Below, in pieces: positions 36,775 through 50,640 of a stretch of DNA of 64,000 nucleotides (position 1 is its first letter; every line of letters begins with the position of its first letter). The stretch lies in NCBI GenBank assembly GCA_016859345.1, contig CM029114.1, positions 12,732,501 through 12,796,500 of the forward strand. The letters run 5' to 3'. Origin of the DNA: Istiophorus platypterus (lineage: Eukaryota; Chordata; Actinopteri; Istiophoriformes; Istiophoridae). The position numbers and the translations under genes were made by a program. Under the pieces are notes generated by a model. The model did not search any database. It was not told the DNA's origin and saw only the letters and a list, made by a program, of their open reading frames with translations.

Positions 36775-39700
36775 CTAGGAAATGATTTAATAGCTCTCTC
36801 TGGTCTGGCAAACTGGACAGTCAGTGCAGCAGAGAGGCTCTTCCCTACATCTCATACAAGCAGAATGGCATGTCAACGTCCAAACATCCAAATGGTGGAA
36901 ATCCCATCCAAGAAGTGGAATTAGGGCAGAGAGATCAGGGATAAATCCACTTTGTTTTGCACAAGTGGTACTCATGTCGAACCCTGTAAGAGCTAACACT
37001 TTTTATGTTCGGTTTACCCGGTACTGTATGTCTGGCTGATATACAGAAAATGCTCTGAAAACGACACGAATATAGTATAAAAAATAGCAAAACTGGAATA
37101 GAAAATGTATAGTAAAGATTTTACCACATAAATTCCTGCTGGATTTAAAGATTCTAAAGAAGTGAATCCTGCACCAACAGCAGGAAAAATGTAAAACAAT
37201 GGACAAAATCTCCTTAGAAGAATTCAAAACAAAACAAGACCTTTTATTGAGCATGAGTTATATACCCCTATTAAATACTCTCTAATCAAAATATCATGCA
37301 CATAACAATAACTAGAACTCAATTGAAAGACCTTCAACTGTGCCAAAGACCACCACATATGTACTTGTAATAGTTAAAACAGCCTAAAAGCACAGGGACC
37401 TTTGACAGTAATTAGTTTACCACCAATTCAGACTATGGATTTATCTTGAATAATGGACATACAAATTTAAGGCAAAAAAAGGCAATAATTGTCAGAGCAG
37501 TTGCAAAATTAATGTGTTTGCAGGTGTTACCTTCAGCCAAAGAGGAGAGTCAAGACCAGGTAAGCAAAAATGTATCCTTCAGTACTTCTGCTATGTTAAT
37601 ACAGAGGGAAGGGAATATAAATTAATAAACGATTTGATCAACCTTTGCTTTCAATACTGAAGCACATAGAACGATAAGGGGGACCTTAAACCTATTTAAT
37701 AATTTAAATCTTTGGTACATTATGTTACCTAAGCACTCATGGACTAATGTTCATTCTTATTTATGACTGCCAAAGGGATTAATGTTTTTAATCACTGTCA
37801 CAGCAGTAACATTAAGCCAGAATTTTGTGGTAAAATTAAATCAGCAATATTAGCTTGGGGCCTGTAGGTTTGTTTAATACAATGATTAACATTTTTTATT
37901 CAAATTTCAATTAATTTGACAATATGTATCATTGCCTGTACTGTTTTCATAATTAAACAATTATAAGCAATTACTAACTTCATTCCATATGCCTTGTACT
38001 GTATTGTGTTGCATATAAGAGAAAATAATGAATGGTGCTCTTTGACGACATACATTAAATCTGGACTTGAGTAAATGCAAACAGACCATCTTTTCATACC
38101 TGTTTGATTCCACCTGCGTTTCAAGGCTACTTTCCTACAATTCTTTAAAAAGTATTGCCATCACCTGCAGTATGAAAATATTTACAATATCAGAGCCATT
38201 CTGCTCTCATACACAGTGATAAAGTAGGCTCCTTTTGTCTATTAATGATGGACTTTACAAATAATCTAGCAGTGGTACGAGAGGCTTGGTCATGATAAAG
38301 GAGCCTGCTATTTCAAGCAATGTCAGGGTGAGGCTGTTTGTCTATCCATCTGAGGAAACCTTTTATTCGATCCAAACACACTAAATCATCGAAAATGACA
38401 GGAAAAACGATCTTAGTGTCTCATTCATATCTGAAAATGTTTCACACTTCCAATGCAATTGCTAAAAAAATGGACTACCAGACCTAGCTATTGTGTTTAT
38501 TCCCATAGGTGGGCAGGGAATGGATCTTGCCATAGTACCATCTTTGTTGCAGCCTTTTACTATATTGAGCAGTAGGGCAGATTATGAATCATTATCAAGT
38601 ATAATATCCATCAATTTCAAAAAAGGTCATAGTCAAATAGTAGGAACAAATAATTTACAGATAACTTATTAAAATGTAGTTAGATGACAATTATCAAAAA
38701 ATCACTTCATTTAAATGTCACTGCCAAGCAACTGCTGGTAAAACTTCACAGCCTCACAACACTGACAGGATCAGATGATACTATTGTTTGGCCTACCTGA
38801 AAAAAGAACTACATCAGAATACTTCTGGTTAAATCAATAAGCTAGGTGGTAGGAAATTCCCACACTCAGAGTGGAGCTGTTTGAAAATAATCCAGGGATC
38901 ACTGTTGCAAAAGCATTAAAGTTTATTTCAATAAAAAGAAATTAAGATGTCAAGGGGTTGACTCGTCATTTCCAGACTCATTATTATTCAAATAAAAAAA
39001 TATTTGGTAGTCTGACTGATTCTTTTCCGTAAGGGCAAAAGGCCATTTCCATAGATAGGAATTAATAATGATCCGTACATGTTAAGAGAAGAAGCTCATC
39101 ACCCTTTTGTCATTTTAAGCAATTATCTACCTTTCATTTTAACGCTCACTCATGAAGACAAACACAAGGTTTAGCTGACAGAAAATAGAGGAGTGCAAAC
39201 CTGTATCTAACTGCAAATTTCAGCTCAAACCAGCCTACAATTAGTGTGTATAGTTTAGTAAGGATTGCACAGATATTTGATGCCAATGCTATTAAAGACA
39301 GGCTGATAATGCCCATTGAGAAAAGCATGCCTGGGTTCTATTCCAGCCAAACGATAATGGTGGCTCATTAGATGTTTTAATGTAATCCAATTAAAGCATC
39401 TAAGCCTAAAACCCATAAAGTTATACAAGCAGGGATGAGGAGACGGATGGTGATGTTTGATAGCCAGCAATAACTCAAGCTTAGAAAGCTTATGAAAATG
39501 AATAAAGAGTGAAAGACATTCTAAGCTTCTACTCCTATCCAGCCATCGTTCAGCCATCTACTGTAGGTCATCAATGTGATGCTATGATAGGACAGGATGA
39601 CTGTCCATTCATAGCACCATATTCAAAAAAATACTAAAAAAAAAAATTCTAAAAAAAAATACTACAATGGGAATTATGAATGGAGTCTCTTTTTATGACA

Positions 39701-41249
39701 TTACATTTTCCTTGGCTGCAAAATATTTGTTTTCTCCCTTGACTATTTGATAATTTGGTGATTTGCTATGAACTAAACTTTGTCTGTGTGAGCAGATGGG
39801 CACAAATGAGATGCTTCAGGAAAAATCAAGTTATCAAAAAATTCAAACAGAGCAAGTCTAGTCGAATTATGGTCTCAAGAACGATCAGGATTTGTACTTA
39901 AGCAGTTTACATCTGTTCAAAATTAAAGAATATGCACCCCCATATTCTACACTGTTTAATTAGATTCAACAAATGAGCCTATTCGGGAGCTTTCCAGTCC
40001 CTGCCACGGTCATGTCGGCTCATTTGATGTTTATGTGTATATCATTAAAATAAACATTTATCTCTGAAGCCTGCATCATGTAGCCAAACAAGAGAACAAG
40101 CCAATTAATTAGAAGCTTGGACTTAAGTCACATGACAAAAACCTGAGCTCATACAAATGTTATGAATTTAATACAACTTGTAAATATGAAAAAGGTTTGC
40201 AACTCAACTTGGACATTAACACAAACAATCTCTGATTTTACTTGAAGCTGTAAGACTCAAAAGACATACTACTTTTCAAACCTCAAAGTGAGGGACTATT
40301 TACTGATCCAGTTGGGTATTTTTTAACAGAGGAGGAAACAGAGGAATGGGATACTACGGAATGACAGCATTCAAAAACATTGTATTTCATGGGAATAAGG
40401 ACAATACCTACTTATGTTTGTATGGCTGGAACTTTTATTGTTGAGTCCAGCCGTTCTGTTTCTTATTTTGAATATAGCCTACAACTCTTTTCATGTGTAA
40501 CTGCACAATAGCTTTATTTTTCTCAAGGCTATCCATGTGTTACCATGGAATTCCTTCCCACATAAAACACAATAGGAGATAAAAGGGCTGTCTATTGGTG
40601 TTAAAATGGGTAAAGCTGAGAAAAAAAATTTCTACAAACTCAAGCATTCTCTTGGGGACCAAAGAGTAAACAGGCTGGATTCTAACTCCCAGACAGTGAG
40701 TAAATCTAGCTTTTCCAAATCTAATATCCTCCACTGTCAGTGGGTCAACCATTACTTGCAATGAAGCAGCTTTACTATGCCACCCTGGAGAAACGGAATA
40801 GTTGTTAAGGATGTTTCTGTGGAATAAATAGGTACAGTCCCACCTGGAGTCTGTATTCATTTTGAGATTACTGCAATTAAGTCTGCTAGATTTTGTTTGG
40901 GGATTTCTGGAAAATTAGGGCAAGTTGCAGTGGCTTGTTCTGTTGTTCTATTGCACGGCAATTACTTGCATTACTATGTGTTAAGAAGAGCCCGATCAAT
41001 TCTTTTGGTTAATTAAGAAATCTACTTAACCTCAAAAAGCATATAGGTTCAGTTAAATATATGCACTGCTGTATATACATACATACTTGAGTATAGCTGG
41101 AAGCACACACCAGAAACATTAAAGGGAAATTGCTTTCTCAGCAATATCTGTAGTTATCAGCAGCAGTCAAACTGCAGTATTACAGACAAAGTTTTGGTTC
41201 AATGGCTCTCTGTATGTCATTACCTGTGTTAAACTCTCGAGATCTTACC

Positions 41250-41271
41250 GGGAATCATATGGGAATCATAG
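41250..41271. repeat. 11-bp direct duplication
   Basis: GGGAATCATAT is followed at once by GGGAATCATAG in intron 2. Confidence 0.8.
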
Positions 41272-43039
41272 GGGAAGCTTGTCAGGAGACAAGAGAAATG
41301 TCAAAAGAGCAATCTTGAAGAAACTGGGAGTCGGATTCATCTTAAAACAGTGGCTTCTGGCTCAGCACAGGTTCAGGCTAAAAATTTTGTTACCTGTCAG
41401 GTCCAGACTGGAATAAATGAAAAGACCTTTTTCACAGCAAACATTGTCCTGTCATAGTAAGTCTAGCTCATAACATTTACAATGGCTCTGTTCCTTTCAG
41501 TAAGCCATGACAGTGTGGCAGTGAGCCAGCATGCACAAAACTGGTACTGTGGAACCAAAACAGCTATATTGAATTCAGGCATCATTAATTTTAATCTTTT
41601 ACACCTACGCCTTTCCTGCAGTGACATGTTAAAATGAGCTCTGTATAAAAAGGTCTATATGAGGTTCGGTTAGTTGAAGTTTGAAATTTCATAACTGTGC
41701 AGAGCGCTACCATGAATAGGTAGCAAAATACCCTTATTTTGACAAAAAAAAGAAAAAATACAAGGGGAATCCAAAGCAAAATGCAATTTGTATCTCATGT
41801 TTTTTTCTGTCTGAAGAATGCAACAGAAAGAAATATTCTTCAGTAAAAAGCCACCAAACAGACTCAGACATTAACTTAACAGAACAACCTGGAACTGAAG
41901 AAAGAAGCATTCTTTAGGTATGTAGAAATTGAGGTAACACAAAACATTACTAAAAAATATACTGGAATCCAGGAGAAGCAAAAGAAATACAACTCTTCAA
42001 AGCATTAAATTAAAAGAGACATGGAAAAAGATAACAGAGAAGATGAATGCCATCCCAACACTGCAGAAATGTGCAGTAGGTTAAAAGAAAGGGTTTTGAT
42101 TAAAAATGTTCAATAAAAAGCCCACTGCAGCCAACTAAAGAATATCAGACCACTGGGGGAGGCTGCTCGTACATTCAGCGATCCCATCAGAGCCATCACT
42201 GTGCCGGTTTTGTCTCTGTGCCAGTCTCTGATATTATTCCAGATGGAGACAGCGACATCATACCCAGCAGTCAAAATTTTGCCATCCAGTTGTCCTTAAT
42301 GGAACAGAGGTTTTTGTTTTTTTGTTTTTTTTCCCCCCAAAGCAGACCAAAGATTTTTAAATTTCTGAATGTTTTTTTTTTCTTTACAGTATCTTACAGG
42401 CAGAAATTGGTACATTAAGCAATCTAAGAAACCAAGTTATGTTTTGGAATTTATATACCATATACTACTTTGTAAGCCCCTCTAAGAATTGACGTTCATC
42501 TTAGATCTTATAAACATTTTACTCATACTCTGAGTCAGGTGAAAACTGATGTCACAGAAACCTAAATCTGCAGACGCTACAGGTGGATTTTACTCACATC
42601 ATGTTTCTTAGTCTGATAATGTGAATGTAATTTGAAAGAGAATGATAAAATTTGATATCTGATAAGGGAATCTACACAATCTAGACAATACCCAACCCTA
42701 GTTACAGAGATTGTTACAATATGCCATTTTCAGCCATCTGTTCAGTATGGAAGCCAAATAAAAACAGTGGCAATGAGCCAAAGTCCTTGGCTGTTACCCA
42801 ATACAGCTTAACATCTTTGTAACAAGTGATCCAGCCAAGGTGCAACCAGAAAATAATCAATGCTGCTCTCATATTAAGCTATAACAAGCATCTCGTCTTT
42901 AACAGTCTATTACCAATGATGACATCAGATTGTGGAAGAATAACTAACATTTGTAAGTATTAGAAAACAAAACTTGGATTTAGTTCTTGTCTATTGCTAG
43001 TACATATATACATTTGCAACACAGAGTGAATTGAACTAC

Positions 43040-43146
43040 CTGTGTGACCAGAGGCTCCAGAAGCCTCTCCACAGTGAGGGTGCGGATTTCAAGACTCTTG
43101 GGGTCCCATTTCAACAGGATGGGGGAGGTGGCGGTCGTCATTGTCT
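43040..43146 (-). CDS. ctnna2: ctnna2 exon 2: start codon and residues 1-34
   Basis: This exon carries the initiator ATG at 43141-43139 and encodes 34 residues starting MTTATSPILLKWDPKSLEIR and ending LLEPLVTQ. Only about 5 nt of 5' UTR (43146-43142) precede the ATG, after a ctcctcaacag acceptor. The ATG has A at -3, a strong initiation context. The donor is CACACAG followed by gtag, phase 0. KWDPKSLEIRT and VERLLEPLVTQ are near-invariant at the amino terminus of vertebrate alpha-catenins, immediately before the beta-catenin-binding segment. The start is chosen because it is the only ATG in the exon and matches the family N-terminus. Since the leader must come from an upstream non-coding exon, at least one more 5' exon is required; see the candidate at 62682. 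Confidence 0.97.
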
Positions 43147-46100
43147 CTGTTGAGGAGAATATAAAGCAGTTAGAAATTTTTATATATTTTTAATTAGAAC
43201 ATATAACACATTCAAACAATATGTTTTGTGCCATGAACTAATATAAATTCACAACAGAGCAGGTAGGTTGTCTCTTTAGCTTCACACAGTGATATAGGTA
43301 CTTCTGTTATAAGGAGGTTCTTGAAGACCTAACCTAACCTGTTATGGATACACCTAAATAACCAATCAGAAAAAAATATTTACAGAGACCATATTTCACC
43401 TTGATGTTAGGACCGAAACTCAATCTGCAAGTCATCTGAGCAAATAAACAAAATACAATGAATCCTGGACTAAAACAAGGTTTAGTGGATGTCTACAAAC
43501 TGTTGACGTCAATAATGAATGACAGTGAATTATTTCAGCAAAACATAAATTAATGGCTATTCACTCCCCTAAACATTACTGTGATTAACTTTCTTAATTA
43601 ACTCAACCATGACAATATATCTCTCCAGAGCTGGAACTTAATGAGTAAGGATAAAATAAATTCAGGGAGAATTGTATTGTTTTGTTGTGTTTTTTTTCAT
43701 TTGTCATTGAGTGTTTTTTTGTCCTTGAAAATGCCCATGTTGTTTTGAGAGAGTCTGAGCAGCATTACTACTAACTACTTAAATCACCTAGGTAAAAACA
43801 CTGCATTATACTGTAGCATTGCACTACGAGCATCCAAATTAAGAAAAGCTTTAAAGAAAGGAGAGAGGGGGAAAGAAAAACATGAGAAAAGTTGGAGATA
43901 AAATTAAACATAAGTTCAACTAATTCAGTTAATCTGACTATCTTTATAACAGCCTTTCATCCCTGTATTCTCGAAAAAGGCAAAATCAGAAGGCACAAGT
44001 GAATACATATACTCCTGACAGAGACGTGAGCTCTGCAAAATGTCCTTTACAGTTCTTTAGACAATATGCCATTTAACTTGAAATATTTTTTTCATTACAA
44101 ATTTTTTTAAACCCTTAAGCTCTGTGGGGTTATATTAGGTGACTGTGAGAACTGAACAGCTGGCATGGGGGTAGCAGGCTGTTGTTACTGAGAGGATGTG
44201 TTTCTACAGTAAGCAATTTCAGAATGGGCCAGATGGGACTGGCCCTGTCTACTGCCAATGTCAATGAGGCAGAAGGGAATAAAGAATGTGAATAAGAATG
44301 ACATATCTGGGCCAGAGGCCCCTGATACTACACACAGTGGGTTAAGATGGATGAACAGCAGGAAAACTGGCAATATCAGTGAAACTAAAACCCACACATT
44401 ATAGTTTTCTTAAGAGAGCTTGGACCATTATATTTAAAAAAAATATGCTGGTGTTATGTCATTTTTGTCTCTGCGAAGAAACCTGGGCAGGGACCATGAA
44501 TCAGACCTTGTGTGTGTGACATTAATCTATCATGCAGAGAAGTTTGATAAAGAACCTAAAGGAATGAAGCATGTTATTTCTGATATTTGCAAAATTAGAC
44601 ATATCGGTTGATGGATGGGTTGGAGAGGGGGTTGGCTACAAAATTATAGTCTAAATTCACTTATGGTAAAACACAGTCTACTACAGGTCAGTTTCAAACT
44701 GTTTGCATTAGCAGCCAGTTAGTTAAGTTGCAGTTGAGTGTAACTTAAAGAGAAAGTAATGCTTATGACAGCCTCTCATTTATAAAGACGAGTTTGACAG
44801 CTATCCTTTATGACATTAAAGGTTCTCCAAAAGAGCATTGGATGCAGGCTGAAAATAAACAGGAGTAATGCAGATGTTTCAGGCAGAAGAACATGCCATT
44901 GATAGGTTTACTGGTGTAGGACTTTTTAAACACCAAGGCTGAAACCGTTCTTGACACATTATGTAACCAAAACATCAACAGATTTTTTTTTTTTTAATTA
45001 TATTTTTTTGTTTGTAAAGGTATTAGCAATAAGTGATAAGTCATGGTAGGTGTGTTATTTATAATTAAACTGGAATGTCTTAAAGCAAACAAACTGCCAC
45101 TGTCTACAGTAACTTTGACGATGCTGTCAACATTACAATAGAGGCTCAAATAGAAGAGAGCAGACTGCAAGCACAGCACCAAATCACAGTGTACAATACT
45201 ATTATGTCACTGCCAATGAAAGAGAATGTTCCGGTGACTCATGTGATGTAGTTTATTGTTGTTGGAAATCTCTGTAACTATCATGACCATGCTCTACAGA
45301 CCTACATCTTTTATTTTACTCTAACATAAAACGTAAATTGCACTGTCATATATATATAGATTGTATCTCTAATCTAGCCACATTATGAATAAATTGAAAT
45401 CGATTGATCCTTGTGATGATGCAGAGGATAAGCAGGAAAGCAAAAAAAAAAAAAAAAAACTTAGGGAAGATGATTCTACATGAGAGTCTCTCATAAAGCC
45501 ATAACAAAAATAGCTGAGAGACTATCGTCTGTCAAGCGGCTTTCATCTGTAATGTCATTATTCAGCAATTCAGTTGCACGATTTAACAACAAATGTGATA
45601 ATAACGAATGCTTTCTGGGGATACTTTTCTGAATTAGATTGAAACGGTCTCTCTGCTATGTCCCATTGATACAGTACCTCCACCATCAGCAGATGAAGTT
45701 ATTATTTTACAAACACATACAAGGGTAACAAAAGTGTATCAAATGCTGTCACAATGTACTTTGCATGGTCACTGGTCTCAGATATTACCCTATAACCAGT
45801 TCTTATGATTTACAGATCTAACTAGGCCTGGTAATTCTCCTTTTGAACAACCAGAAGATCATAGTCAAACGCACACACCCGAGCTTTCTCACACAACTCA
45901 ATTACATTGGTGGTGCCAAGAAAATTTGATTAAACCAGAATGTGATGTTATTTTGGTGAGCAACATGCATTCTGTCAAGAGTTGGCATTCTGGAAGCACT
46001 CTTACAAAAGTAAGAGTGAAAGGTTCACACCAATTTCACAGTAATGCAAAAAAGATCCAAATCCAATGATCATAGGTAGTAATTTTCAATAGTCACAGGG

Positions 46101-46590
46101 TTAAAAAAGCAATGTGGCCTTTTGCTTAGATCCCTTGTCCACTTATGTTGGTGGCTCCCCATTCCTCAATGATAACTCTGTCCTTTATACAACCTCCAAG
46201 GTATTTCAACAACAAAGAGAAAGCCTTTTGCTGGGGGAGTAAAACCTCTCCCTCTGAGATCTGTTTTGTTCAAAAAATGTTGCAGAGAAAGAGCATGAGT
46301 GACATTTCAGTTGTTGTAATTTGTGAGATGTCCTGCCATCTGCTGTGTCCGACTTTGTGTGGGTATGACTGTGATGCAAGAAAAGAGCAAAAGAAGACAG
46401 AGGGAGAATATAAAATTTATTTAATGTATGGGGAAAACAAAATAAAAATTCTAATTAAGAAAGTTCTGAGAAGTTTTATGGGTTTTTTTTATAAGCAACT
46501 GCTATGGCAATTTATTGTTTTTGCACAGAATTGTAACTAGAAAATCATGCTATTATTGTAATGAGTGCCTTTCTTTGTTTGTGTATACAA

Positions 46591-46591
<1 letters not shown>

Positions 46592-46644
<53 letters not shown>
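46592..46644. repeat. (TG)26 microsatellite
   Basis: A perfect TG run in intron 1; the overlapping open frames (poly Cys-Val and poly His-Thr) are artefacts. Confidence 0.97.
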
Positions 46645-46647
<3 letters not shown>

Positions 46648-47416
46648 GTATTTTTTGCATTCATGTACAGCGCGATCAGAAATGTATGCATACCTGCTTT
46701 TGGAGTGTATAGACCAGGCAAGCATTGTTTACTTTCATACTGCCATCTATTTTCCGAATAAATCTCACGTCTCCTTCTGCCCCGGGACAGGCTTTTGGGG
46801 AAGGATGGCAATGTTTCAGAAGGTTTAGAATAACACAATGCATAGCGAAGAAAATGGGCCATCTGCTAGAGTTTTTAGGATTTATTCTGGAAAAGAAAGC
46901 AAAGTACAAACATTCTCATACACATGCTGCTCCTCTAGGCTAAACACTGAAATATAGACAAACATTTTTGCATTTTTTAAATAAAGCAAGGGAAAATAAT
47001 ACTTTCAAGTAGAAAATTTAAGACTATTTTGAATGTTCACTTCTACTGTTTTCAGCAGCTTTCTGCCATTGTTTTGTTTATTAGAGATTATTAGTGTACA
47101 TTAATGTAATATGATCAAGAAGTATATGTTTGATTGCTGTAAAAGCTATTCCATGACTCAAGTGCTTTCTACCAAAGAGTAGAAACCCTTGTTAGCTGTG
47201 GTGGTTCTCTGTGGTGACCTCCTAACTTAAATTGGAGAGTGTTATCCTGACCACACTAAACACTAGTGTTGGGCAAGTTAAGTTTGATGAGTAACAGGTA
47301 TGCAGTGGTATAAATTGCCTGCAAAAAAAAAATTTCTGTGATATTTGCTTACAGAACGGATCGTCCGAGGAGTGTTCCAACTGTGACAGAAGTGCCAGAA
47401 GTGAATAAGCATTCAC

Positions 47417-47458
47417 AAGGTGAATACTTAACAAGGGAAGGTGAATACTTCACAAGGG
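47417..47458. repeat. 21-bp tandem duplication
   Basis: Two adjacent units aaggtgaatacttaacaagg(g) and aaggtgaatacttcacaagg(g) differ at one base; a degenerate partial unit precedes them. Confidence 0.9.
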
Positions 47459-50400
47459 AAGGCAGGCAAATTTAAATCACGTATGGTTTTTGCTTGTTAT
47501 AAATGCAGTCTTGGAATATTTGGATCGCACATGTGATACCATGATACAGTATTAAACCTCATGAAGTAATGACTAATCACTAATAATACCCTTTTTGCCA
47601 AGGTGATTAAAATATGCATATAAAATAAATTTTAATTACGGCCATGATGTTGTTGCTCATCTTAGTTCTTACTTGGAGGTACTTTCTAAAGGAAAAACCA
47701 CACTGATGGGCAGCACAGATGCTCAGCAGATTGCACTTACGTAGAATGCCTATATCCCTCCCGTATACAAGAGGATTTACTCCAGGTGGTTGGGTTGTCA
47801 TATATACAATAAGTTATATACTGTGGGTGGGTGGGTATCGGAGACTCTAATTCCTAAATTCTCTTAATAGTTGTAAATATGTGAGTCTTTGAGTTAGCTC
47901 TGCACTAGACTGGCTAAACCAGAATTTTTACCTTCAATTTTTCCAATGATGGATAGATTATCATATTATTAAAAACTGCAGACTGATTCAGCAAAATATA
48001 AAAACAGAAATATAAACTGGCTGAAGCAGTAAACTAACTATACAAGACAAACCATACAACTTTGTATAAGCTCTCTCACACGCCTTTTCCTGCATTAGCA
48101 AGTTCAAAGAAGAATTGCTGTTCTGCCCCTCTAACTTAGTAGTGATGTTGAATTCTGCCCAACTGTTATAGATAGTATGTAAGCAAGTCACTGCTGGAGT
48201 TGAGAAGGGTGAGATATGAAACATGTTAACATCAAAATTAAATAAACATCCACACAATTCTTGTTGCCATGATAGCTCTTGATGACTTTGAATTTTTTTT
48301 CCACAGAAGCCTCTTCTAATTTTAGCAAAATATCTGTTATGGGTTTTGAACTGTGAATGATGACAAGAGAAATAAAGGTTGTGTACACAGAGGCTGAGAC
48401 CACAACATTTAGCATCCTTTCACTGTTGACTGAGTGGCATATGTTTTATTGTAAGGATGCAGGGGGTGCAACAATGAAGTAGTAACAATTGCATCTGTAG
48501 CAAGTTTGCCACATGCTGCCATTCCCTATATGTAAGCTCATCTGTCACCTAATGTAAGGTCTTCTTCAACTTGGTTGTTTTTATTGCCCATTAATCAATA
48601 TTATTACCTGAGGTTCTGCTTATGTCAGCTCTTCTCAGAAATAAAGCTGATGACATGGCAGAGAGACAACTGCTAGCGCATGTAAAGTATTTACCTCAGC
48701 CTACCAGGTGACAACTGAACTGTGTGCATGTGGGGGGAGGGAGAGTTTAGAAAGTGCCTCAGGTGACCAAGCTGGAATCTGCACATTTTTATACACCAAG
48801 AGAAACAATGGTTAAGGGTGAAATCCAAACTATACAAGATTTCTCTATTGATAGTTTTATTTAATGAGCTTTGATTGCTCACTATAGAACTGTAGCAGCT
48901 GTCAACAATGTAAACCAGTTATATACAAGTTAGCAAGCAACTAGGCAAGCAGTTAAAAAACAAAGTACATTTAAGAACGCTATGTTTCATCCTTCAGCCA
49001 TTAAGACCGACCAATACACTACTGTCTACTTTGCCAGAGAAGTAGGGTTCAAACCGGCATTGGCCAAAATGATTGCATCCCTCATATTGGAATCCATTTT
49101 ATGGCAGTCCCTTCAAACTGTGTTCAGAGTTGTTTTTGGTCCATGGTGCAAATTTGACTGCCTGAATTCACCATGATGTGTAACTAAAGCTGAATAGTCC
49201 ATGTGGACTAACTTAGTTACAGCATTTAATTTCACATAAATTAAACATCAATATAGGGCTGCAACTAATGATAAATTTCTTCATCAATTATTCTGTCTTC
49301 TTTTTCCTCTATTATTCCATTAGTTATTTGTCTATCAAATGTCAAAAAATGTTGAAAAATTCCAAGTATAAATTTCTGAAGCGAAGTGTGACCTCTTCAA
49401 ATTTGTTGGGATAAAAAATATTTTGATTAATGTCAGACCAACTGACACACCTTATATACCTAAGGGATATCTTGCAAGAAATAAGAAAATCAGGATCATG
49501 GCCTAGCATCAACCCAATGTGAAATCTCTGACAAACTAGGAAATCAAGTGCAGTCCACTTTTCGGAAAATGTTTGTTCTACTCTGCAGCTAGACAAACTT
49601 GAATCCCCTCTGGCTAAAGCTAAGTGGTACCAGGGTTACCTTGGCATGAGCTGCACCCCAGTGTGAACTCACTGCTGAGAACAAGTCCAAAATCTCCCGG
49701 GGAAAGCAGAGGAATGGCTTTTTCAAGACCACAGGGATTATTTCTTCTAAAGAACCAGTGACTCAGAACCTTGATTTAAGTCTGTCTGTAATGATTATTG
49801 TGAAGAAAAAAAAAACCTTTGTCATCAAAGAAGTCTTATGAACATTCACCCCACATAAGAGATTCTGATAGTAATAAAATAACTGATTTGTAGTTGTATT
49901 TCAGTTCTAACATCCTTTCTATGCTCCTTTTATTTCCCCACTGGGAGGATGTTTTTGCTAATGCCATGATTATAAAGCCGCTTTCTTGGTTCTTGACATG
50001 CAGAGTCATGAGCTACCAGATGTGTCTTTTCTGCTAAGTTACTTCCTGAATACTGCTAGGAGTTTTAAAACAGATGAAGTTCCACTGCTGACAATTCTGA
50101 GTTCAAAGTTAGTGTCTAAATAGTATTATTAGCTGGTACTGGATCTTGTGTGGACTGGTAATTTTATATTAGGTTGCTTACATTTTTGCTTTTCTTGCCA
50201 TTTCTATTGGTTTCCCAAAAATTGTTGTATGGTTATTCTAAAGGGAGTGAAAATAAATCTCAAGACCCTCCGTTGATACTTTTGTGTTTAAGATGCCTAA
50301 CTGAAAGAAGCCGTTGTAGGATGATCAGGGAATCTCAACAAAGCATACAAACAAAGCAGTGACAGTTAGGATAGATATTCTGCTGAGTCAGAGCCCTTTT

Positions 50401-50527
50401 CTAGTGTCTGCATTGATTATGCACCTCTCATCCAGAGCCACCCCATCTAGCAATGTACTTGCGATACCAAAGAAAGCAGATGGCAATGACATGTACTATT
50501 CACCACTGTTGGCCCTACTCACATTCT

Positions 50528-50533
<6 letters not shown>

Positions 50534-50615
<82 letters not shown>

Positions 50616-50640
50616 CATCATCATCATCATCATCATCATA
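50534..50640. repeat. (TA)39 followed by (CAT)n
   Basis: A pure TA run to about 50612 followed by CAG and then CAT/TCA trinucleotides to 50640. Intron 1. Confidence 0.96.

Noticed and set aside
46145..46540. Plus-strand frame of 131 codons in intron 1
   Set aside because: No recognisable motif and K/I-rich composition at its end, typical of AT-rich intron.
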